NCBI RefSeq assembly: GCF_013623775.1
Contig: NZ_JABFAM010000017.1
Span: forward strand, 54,131 to 118,130
From: Rufibacter sp. XAAS-G3-1
Lineage (GTDB): Bacteria > Bacteroidota > Bacteroidia > Cytophagales > Hymenobacteraceae
DNA length: 64,000 nt
Direction: 5' to 3'
The position numbers were made by a program, and so were the translations under genes. Shown here piece after piece: positions 60,311-64,000 of this stretch; positions within the stretch are counted from its first letter, which is position 1, and each line of letters begins with the position of its first letter. The notes under the pieces are model-generated. The model had not been told where the DNA came from. It saw only the letters and a list, made by a program, of their open reading frames with translations, and searched no databases.

Positions 60311-61162
60311 ATGATTCTAATAGCTGATAGCGGCTCCACCAAGACCGCCTGGCGTTTACTAGAGACCGAGGGTGTTACTGCCCAGGCGCATACCATCGGG
60401 ATCAACCCCTATTACCAGAACACAGATGAAATTGCCCAGTCGCTGAAAGACAGCCTTTTGTCGCAGTTGCCGGGCTGCGCTCCCCAGGAGATTTACTTCT
60501 ACGGGGCGGGTTGCAGCGCCAAAGACAAACAGGAAATTGTAAAAGCGGCCTTGGCCGAAATCTTTCCGGAGGCCGAGATTCACGTGCACCATGACCTGGA
60601 GGCCGCGGCCCGCGCCCTGTGCGGAAACAAAGAAGGCATTGCCTGCATTCTGGGAACCGGCTCCAATACCTGCCTGTATGACGGCGAAAAGATTGTGCAG
60701 AACATGCCTAACCTGGGCTTTATTCTGGGCGATGAAGGCAGCGGCGGCTACATGGGCAAACTATTAGTACAGGCCTTCCTGAACCAGGAACTGCCCGAAG
60801 ACATTCACCATGCCTTCATGGCCCGCTACAACACAGACCGCGACGAAATTGTAGACCACGTGTACCGCCAACCGTACCCCAACCGCTACATGGCCAGTTA
60901 TGCCAGGTTCCTCTTTGACCACCAGCAGCACCCGTACATCTACCAGCTGATTTGCCAGGGTTTCACCGATTTCTTCCTGAAAACCGTAGTGAAATACCCA
61001 GCCTATGAGAAGAAGGAAACGCATTTTGTAGGTTCCATCGCCTTTTATTTTGCAGACATCCTCCGTACGGTAGCCCAACAGCACGGCATTACCGTAGGTC
61101 AGATTTTAGAAAGTCCTATTACAGGTCTGAGCCTGTACCACCAACAGAAAATCACTGTATGA
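60311..61162 (+). CDS. BadF/BadG-type amino-sugar kinase, probable MurNAc/GlcNAc kinase
   Basis: A 283-residue ASKHA-fold kinase. Phosphate 1 is IADSGSTKTAW, phosphate 2 is ACILGTGSNTCLYDG, and the adenosine-side GDEGSGGYMG is present. GlcNAc kinases and the MurNAc/GlcNAc kinase MurK belong here. It overlaps murQ by 4 bp (ATGA), so translation is probably coupled. The most likely substrate is MurNAc, giving MurNAc-6-phosphate for MurQ, as no PTS gene is present to phosphorylate it on import. GlcNAc is the alternative. Confidence 0.9.
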   Translation: MILIADSGSTKTAWRLLETEGVTAQAHTIGINPYYQNTDEIAQSLKDSLLSQLPGCAPQEIYFYGAGCSAKDKQEIVKAALAEIFPEAEIHVHHDLEAAARALCGNKEGIACILGTGSNTCLYDGEKIVQNMPNLGFILGDEGSGGYMGKLLVQAFLNQELPEDIHHAFMARYNTDRDEIVDHVYRQPYPNRYMASYARFLFDHQQHPYIYQLICQGFTDFFLKTVVKYPAYEKKETHFVGSIAFYFADILRTVAQQHGITVGQILESPITGLSLYHQQKITV

Positions 61163-61965
61163 GCACCACAGAAACCGCATCGCACTACAACCACCTTGAA
61201 AAGATGAGCGTGCAGGAACTCCTCACCAACATCAACAAAGAAGACAAAACGGTGCCTTTGGCCGTGGAAAAAGCCATTCCGCAGTTAGAGAAACTGGTAG
61301 AGGCCACCGTGGCCAAGATGAAAGCAGGCGGCCGCCTGTTCTACATTGGCGCGGGCACCAGTGGCCGGTTGGGCGTGGTAGACGCCTCTGAGTGTCCGCC
61401 AACGTTTGGGGTACCGTTTGACATGGTCATCGGCATTATGGCCGGGGGCGATACCGCCATCAGAAAGGCCGTGGAGTTTGCCGAGGACGATGACCAGCAA
61501 GCCATCAGAGACCTGGATGCATACGGCGTAAACGAGAAAGACGTGGTGGTGGGCATCGCGGCCTCCGGCCGAACCCCGTATGTGATTGGCGGTTTGCAGG
61601 CCTGCAACGAACGCGGCATTACCACCGGCTGCATTGTCTGCAACGCCGATAGCAAAATAGCCGCCGTGGCGCAGTATCCGGTGGAAGTGGTGACCGGCCC
61701 TGAGTTTTTGACGGGCAGCACCCGCATGAAAGCCGGTACCGGGCAGAAACTGGCCCTGAACATGCTCACCACTTCCACCATGATCCAACTGGGCAAAGTG
61801 AAAGGCAACAAGATGGTAGACATGCAGCTCACCAACCACAAACTAGTAGACAGGGGCGTACGCATGATCATGGAAGAGTTGGGTATCTCAGAAGAGAAAG
61901 CGAAAGAATTGCTGGACTTGCACGGCAGTGTGCGCGCCGCTATCAGTGCCCAACACCAGCACTAA
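61159..61965 (+). CDS. murQ: N-acetylmuramic acid 6-phosphate etherase
   Basis: A 268-residue SIS-domain lyase that removes lactate from MurNAc-6-P to give GlcNAc-6-P in cell-wall recycling. Signatures are FYIGAGTSGRLGVVDASECP, DVVVGIAASGRTPYV and GPEFLTGSTRMKAGTGQKL. The C-terminal helical segment has LVDRGVRMIMEELGISEEKA. The length is slightly shorter than E. coli MurQ (298) because of a trimmed N-terminus. Its start overlaps the kinase gene. Confidence 0.96.
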   Translation: MSTTETASHYNHLEKMSVQELLTNINKEDKTVPLAVEKAIPQLEKLVEATVAKMKAGGRLFYIGAGTSGRLGVVDASECPPTFGVPFDMVIGIMAGGDTAIRKAVEFAEDDDQQAIRDLDAYGVNEKDVVVGIAASGRTPYVIGGLQACNERGITTGCIVCNADSKIAAVAQYPVEVVTGPEFLTGSTRMKAGTGQKLALNMLTTSTMIQLGKVKGNKMVDMQLTNHKLVDRGVRMIMEELGISEEKAKELLDLHGSVRAAISAQHQH

Positions 61966-61977
61966 GGTTTTGTGTTT

Positions 61978-62143
61978 TTAGAGCTTGTTTAAATTTCATC
62001 TTTGCGCTGCAAACGGCCCTAGAAAGAACCTGCGTTCGCCTTTTTCTCGCAGCGTAGCGCTGCTACGCTGCGAGAAAAAGGCGAACGCAGGTTCTTTCTA
62101 GGGCCGTTTTCGCTGGCAAACCTCAAATTTAAACAAGCTCCTA
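61978..62143. repeat. ~166-bp element with a perfect 48-bp hairpin, copy 2
   Basis: Termini TTAGAGCTTGTTTAAATTT and AAATTTAAACAAGCTCCTA match copy 1 (32254-32410). Inside, 62011-62058 and 62062-62109 are perfectly complementary over 48 bp around a 3-nt loop GCT. The flanks, GTTTT before and CCTGATTTTC...GAGGCCTAAAAC after (to 62172), look like two halves of an R1 palindrome split by insertion. Confidence 0.9.
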
Positions 62144-62277
62144 GCCTGATTTTCTAAAAAGAGGCCTAAAACAACCCAAGGAGATTCGCTGGTTAACGGC
62201 GAATCTTTTTTATGCCGTTCTGCCATCCCTAATGGCTGTTTCTCCGTTATGGATTTCTGCAGTCATTCCCTTTCGCT

Positions 62278-62847
62278 ATGCACACCATTGAACCTTTCTA
62301 TAATTGGATAGAAGCCTACTCGGCCTCAGAAGACGAACGCTCGCCGCTCTACGGGGCAGAAAACAGTGAGAACGAGTACACCCATACCATTTACGGCTAC
62401 TACATACACCCGCAGTGGGACAACATTGATTCTGAGACGCTCTTCCTCAAGATCCTGTACGTTGATTACCATGACAACTACGCCGTGATTGAATTCATAG
62501 GCGAGTGGAACGACACGCTCAACAACGACATCATGTCTTTGAAGCGCAACATTCTGGATCTGATGATTGGCGAGGGCATCAATCATTTTATTCTCATTGG
62601 CGAGAACGTGTTCAACTTCCACGGCTCAGATGATGCGTACTATGAAGAATGGTTTGAGGACGTGGAAGACGGCTGGATTGCGGCCATCGGGTTCCAGGAT
62701 TTTGTGGTGCAGGAGATGCAACAGTTCCACCTGGATTACTACATCAACTTTGGGGGCAACCTGGACAAGGTTCCGTGGCGTACCCTTGCGCCGCCGCAGT
62801 TGTTTCATCTGGTGGACAGCCTTATCCAAAAACGGTTGGGCATGTAG
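62278..62847 (+). CDS. Hypothetical acidic protein
   Basis: A 189-residue soluble protein, strongly acidic and aromatic (YYIHPQWDNIDSETLFLKIL, DDAYYEEWFEDVEDGW, QQFHLDYYINFGG). No signal peptide, membrane segment or catalytic motif is seen. Codon use is like that of the neighbours and the frame is clean, so it is a real gene of unknown family. It stands alone between the hairpin element and a repeat-rich spacer. Confidence 0.8.
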   Translation: MHTIEPFYNWIEAYSASEDERSPLYGAENSENEYTHTIYGYYIHPQWDNIDSETLFLKILYVDYHDNYAVIEFIGEWNDTLNNDIMSLKRNILDLMIGEGINHFILIGENVFNFHGSDDAYYEEWFEDVEDGWIAAIGFQDFVVQEMQQFHLDYYINFGGNLDKVPWRTLAPPQLFHLVDSLIQKRLGM

Positions 62848-63005
62848 CCGCCCTTAAATGAAAGGTGCGCCTTGGAGTTGTAAGGCTGGTAGGGCTCCAG
62901 GAAGAGAATTCCCCTCCGGGGGCTCGTCTTGTAGGGGAACTTATACTTACGGCGCTGTTTGGAATTGACAAATACGAAGGAGCCGGATCTTGGAGGCCTC
63001 ACCGG

Positions 63006-63055
63006 TTTCCGCGTTTTGAGCCTGTTTTTCGCAAAACAGGCTCAAAACGCGGAAA
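63006..63055. repeat. R1 palindrome, perfect 23-bp arms
   Basis: TTTCCGCGTTTTGAGCCTG and onward is mirrored exactly around a 4-nt loop TCGC. GAGCC/GGCTC replaces the AGGCC/GGCCT of other copies on both arms. It lies in the 376-bp gene-free spacer 62848-63223. Confidence 0.93.
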
Positions 63056-63168
63056 ACACTATCAACCGCTCTTTCGGAGTTCCTACTCCCCTTCTTCTGC
63101 AACACATGCCCGAACCTGCCTGCTGTCAAAGGCGCAGGAAGGCATGATGGTGCCAATACAAAAAAACC

Positions 63169-63209
63169 AAAACAGAAGAGGACACCTTGCGGGTGTCCTC
63201 TTCTGTTTT
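63169..63209 (-). terminator. Terminator of the small lipoprotein gene
   Basis: AAAACAGAAGAGGACACC, a 5-nt loop and the exact complement form an 18-bp stem. It is 14 bp past the minus-strand stop. Confidence 0.9.
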
Positions 63210-63223
63210 AGGGCTTGGAAAGG

Positions 63224-63424
63224 TTAATCTCTCACGTTGTCAGCAGCCTCTTCGGCTTCATCTCCCACCTCTTCGGCGCCTTCTTCAATTTCTTGACCTG
63301 CTTCTTCTGCGGCATCTTCTACTTCTTCAGTAGTGTCTTCCGCGCGGTCTTCGGTGGTTTCACGGCAGGAGCCAAATGTCATCATTCCTGCGGTCAGTAG
63401 CATTACAAACAATGTCTTTTTCAT
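63224..63424 (-). CDS. Small acidic lipoprotein with Glu/Ala repeats
   Basis: 66 residues: a lipoprotein signal (MKKTLFVMLLTAGMMTFGSC, Cys 20), then an almost wholly Glu/Ala/Asp helix (EEVEDAAEEAGQEIEEGAEE). It is probably an envelope-anchored amphipathic helix; the function is unknown. It resembles the next gene upstream in signal, size and the DNA around the start (CTTTTTCATAGTCTTAT in both), so the two are tandem paralogues. Confidence 0.8.
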   Translation of the reverse strand: MKKTLFVMLLTAGMMTFGSCRETTEDRAEDTTEEVEDAAEEAGQEIEEGAEEVGDEAEEAADNVRD

Positions 63425-63475
63425 AGTCTTATTTTGTACGTGAAGCGAACTCGCTCTGCCTAATTGGCTTTTTTT

Positions 63476-63670
63476 CTACTCAGGGTCAACCTGATCAACA
63501 CTGTCCTTCACTTCTCGGGCCTGTCGGGCCAGGGCAGTGTCACCAGCCATCTCAGCGTGTGTTTCTACTTTCTCTGCCTGCTTTTCCATGCTATTCTCGG
63601 TTTTAGAATCACAGGCCGAAAAGCTTGCTATTCCTCCCAGAAAAGCGAACAGAAACAATGTCTTTTTCAT
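63476..63670 (-). CDS. Small lipoprotein, paralogue of its neighbour
   Basis: 64 residues from ATG 63670 (MKKTLFLFAFLGGIASFSAC, lipobox Cys 20). The longer frame to 63793 would hide the signal. The mature part is charged and helical (KTENSMEKQAEKVETHAEM). The bases around the start are nearly identical to those of the downstream gene. Function unknown. Confidence 0.78.
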   Translation of the reverse strand: MKKTLFLFAFLGGIASFSACDSKTENSMEKQAEKVETHAEMAGDTALARQAREVKDSVDQVDPE

Positions 63671-63841
63671 AGTCTTATCTTGTACGAACGTGTCATCTTC
63701 CTTTTCTGACCCGTTATTTGCGGCCAACCAGGAAAGATCTTCCAATTCTTTTGCCTTATGTACGCATGTATGGGGAAATGGATATATTTTCACGTCAGCA
63801 TATAAAAAAAATGCAATCAGATTCTTTCTAAAATAAATAAA

Positions 63842-63881
63842 GCGCGGGCCGTTCCTGAAGAAAATCAGGAACGGCCCGCGC
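63842..63881 (-). terminator. Strong hairpin terminator
   Basis: GCGCGGGCCGTTCCTGA, a 6-nt loop AGAAAA and TCAGGAACGGCCCGCGC form a perfect 17-bp stem. On the minus strand it is followed by TTTATTTATTTT, so it would end transcription of the gene entering from the right edge. Confidence 0.88.
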
Positions 63882-63932
63882 CTTTGCTCTTGCCCTCTTG
63901 CTAAGCAGTTGCTTACTTAACTCAAGTTGCGA

Positions 63933-64000
63933 TTATAAAACTATGAAGCCATCCAGGTTTGTTGAAGGATAAAGCGACCAAACTTTACCTCTCACTTCCC
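63933..64000 (-). CDS. C-terminal end of a gene running off the window
   Basis: The minus-strand frame open at the edge reads EVRGKVWSLYPSTNLDGFIV and one more Leu before TAA at 63933-63935. A strong terminator lies 51 bp beyond. The fragment is too short to assign to a family. Confidence 0.45.
   Translation of the reverse strand, partial: EVRGKVWSLYPSTNLDGFIVL

Noticed and set aside
1547..63055. R1 repeats as a dispersed CRISPR-like array
   Set aside because: Copies are single, kilobases apart, perfectly palindromic and lack regular spacers or cas genes.
1..64000. tRNA, rRNA, prophage or integrase genes
   Set aside because: I saw no cloverleaf with tRNA signature loops, no rRNA segments and no integrase, transposase or phage structural protein.

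Overview
The window looks like chromosomal DNA from a Bacteroidota, most likely a Cytophagales/Hymenobacteraceae member (Rufibacter- or Pontibacter-like). The assignment rests on gliding genes gldB, gldD and gldE, a SusC/SusD pair, GH89 and GH97 enzymes, several TAnnTTTG-type promoter elements, a 29-residue AURKAIP1/COX24-like gene and many lipoproteins. Genus is inference. I saw no rRNA, tRNA, CRISPR array or phage.

Layout. 1-25.8 kb is almost entirely minus strand. Read right to left it carries a GH97 glycosidase, then a susC-susD locus that continues into three paralogous endonuclease/exonuclease/phosphatase (EEP) lipoproteins, a PKD/beta-propeller lipoprotein and a metallophosphoesterase-propeller fusion. 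Next come glycerate kinase and a GntP permease, a ROK regulator, two tandem GH89 alpha-N-acetylglucosaminidases and a Gfo/Idh/MocA oxidoreductase. 26-30.5 kb holds a truncated globin, a DUF202 membrane protein, an ECF sigma/anti-sigma-like pair and nth. 30.6-32.4 kb is an AT-rich accessory patch: an antitoxin, a PIN toxin broken by one stop codon, a PD-(D/E)XK-like gene and a palindromic element. 32.4-47.8 kb is housekeeping: a glycosyltransferase, gldB, RNase G, a COX24-like protein, TPR and HU proteins, mutY-ssb-gldE-gldD and recG. 47.9-58.3 kb is a fatty-acid degradation cluster: acyl-CoA dehydrogenase, thiolase, FadN-type fusion, MarR regulator and acyl-CoA ligase. 58.4-64 kb holds an arginase-fold protein, a cytochrome b5-like protein, a BadF-type sugar kinase with murQ (MurNAc salvage), a hypothetical protein and two small acidic lipoproteins.

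The most unusual content is between the genes. About thirty short palindromes of one family (here R1) sit mostly just after stop codons, with arms that covary between copies. A ~155-bp repeat (R2) occurs three times, each time joined to R1. A 34-bp inverted repeat encloses a GIY-YIG gene killed by one stop codon, and the same arms recur twice with no gene inside. A four-helix-bundle gene lies inside its own inverted repeat in the same fad cluster. A ~160-bp element with a perfect 48-bp hairpin appears to have inserted into an R1 palindrome. Together these suggest several families of small inverted-repeat elements, some carrying tiny genes, that collect in gaps between genes.
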